The notes under the pieces: model-generated | What the model was told of the DNA's origin: nothing | What the model saw: only the letters and a program-made list of their open reading frames with translations | The model's database searches: none | Translations under genes and position numbers: made by a program | IMG/VR virus record: IMGVR_UViG_3300037585_004390 | Coordinates: 1 to 27,572 of that record | DNA length: 27,572 nt | Origin: a virus | Reading direction: 5' to 3' (one strand) | Part shown: positions 27,292-27,572 of the stretch, in pieces | Numbering within the stretch: the stretch's first letter is position 1 | How the letters are laid out: each line of letters begins with the position of its first letter

Positions 27292-27572
27292 ATGGCATCA
27301 AAAAAGGTTTTTACTAGTTTAGAATTTCAGTCTGGAGCAAAACTGCTCAAGGCGAAAATTGACCCACAAAACGCAACTCATTTAAGCGGGGAAGACCCTA
27401 CGTTTGGGGCATCAGCAGGGCAGTTGGCTTATGGTGATGACGCTAACCTTTACCTCGGTGTTGGGGCAGAGTGGAAAAAGTTAATGCGAGTAGGTCAACC
27501 CATCTCCACCGCATCTGTACTTACTTCTACTTTAGCTTCAAACAGCGGAGCAGCACCACCGTTTGTTGTCGC
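27292..27572 (+). CDS. Third tail fibre-type protein, 5' part, cut by window edge
   Basis: ATG 27292 opens a frame that runs to the window end with no stop. The first ~94 residues (MASKKVFTSLEFQSGAKLLK...; GEDPTFGASAGQLAYGDDANLYLGVGAEWKKL in parts) match the N-terminal G-x-L-x-Y-G-D-x-x-L-Y-x-G pattern of phage tail-fibre proteins. The rest is outside the window. Confidence 0.6.
   Translation, partial: MASKKVFTSLEFQSGAKLLKAKIDPQNATHLSGEDPTFGASAGQLAYGDDANLYLGVGAEWKKLMRVGQPISTASVLTSTLASNSGAAPPFVV

Overview
The window reads as most of the genome of a temperate, podovirus-like tailed phage (free phage, prophage, or a circularly permuted assembly of one). The evidence is a complete head module (large terminase, portal, scaffold, capsid, adaptor), a tail-tube/β-propeller protein followed by fibre genes, a large LPD38-like internal protein at the left edge, a tyrosine integrase with an immunity-type region, and a replication/recombination module. 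A lipoprotein o-spanin-like gene implies a host with an outer membrane. The host cannot be named from the sequence. Both edges cut through late genes (internal virion protein on the left, tail fibre on the right), so the unseen remainder should hold more fibre and internal-protein genes and an endolysin. No DNA or RNA polymerase gene is visible here.

Layout. 1-2276 (+): end of the late module. 2277-2577: non-coding gap packed with inverted repeats, a plausible att or genome-end region. 2578-5530 (-): tRNA-Arg(TCT), five small genes and the integrase, read leftward from a divergent control region at 5531-5708. 5709-6668 (+): a short immunity-type operon (ribbon-helix-helix protein, membrane protein, coiled-coil protein) closed by a terminator. 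6677-8485 (+): second RHH protein, DnaA-domain-IV protein, excisionase-like HTH, Hjc-like nuclease and ssDNA-binding-like protein, closed by a strong terminator. 8508-11276 (+): RecB/Cas4-type exonuclease, small genes, a replication initiator carrying an iteron array and AT-rich tract inside its own reading frame (candidate origin), and an HTH protein that may be the small terminase. 11277-11619: second non-coding gap. 11620-13952 (+): eight tightly overlapping small accessory genes. 13949-18026 (+): large terminase, small HTH protein, portal, small protein. 18025-18407 (-): a lone counter-oriented gene with its own promoter, near-perfect Shine-Dalgarno and terminator (a moron). 18408-18685: AT-rich leader. 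18686-27572 (+): scaffold, capsid, connector proteins, holin-like proteins, overlapping spanin-like pair, tail β-propeller and fibres.

Most genes are chained by ATGA, GTGA, TAATG or TGATG overlaps, implying long polycistronic messages with coupled translation. The most unusual signals lie in regulatory DNA: a 19-bp element with a TCTAGA core shared by the integrase promoter and the second RHH gene; a ~23-bp bipartite element (ACGCAAAAC ... GGATACTAAA) at four gene ends or starts; GTGTTACA octamers whose five exact copies fall only in the non-coding gaps; the λ-like in-gene origin candidate; and a coding sequence whose stop codon lies in the D-loop of the tRNA gene.
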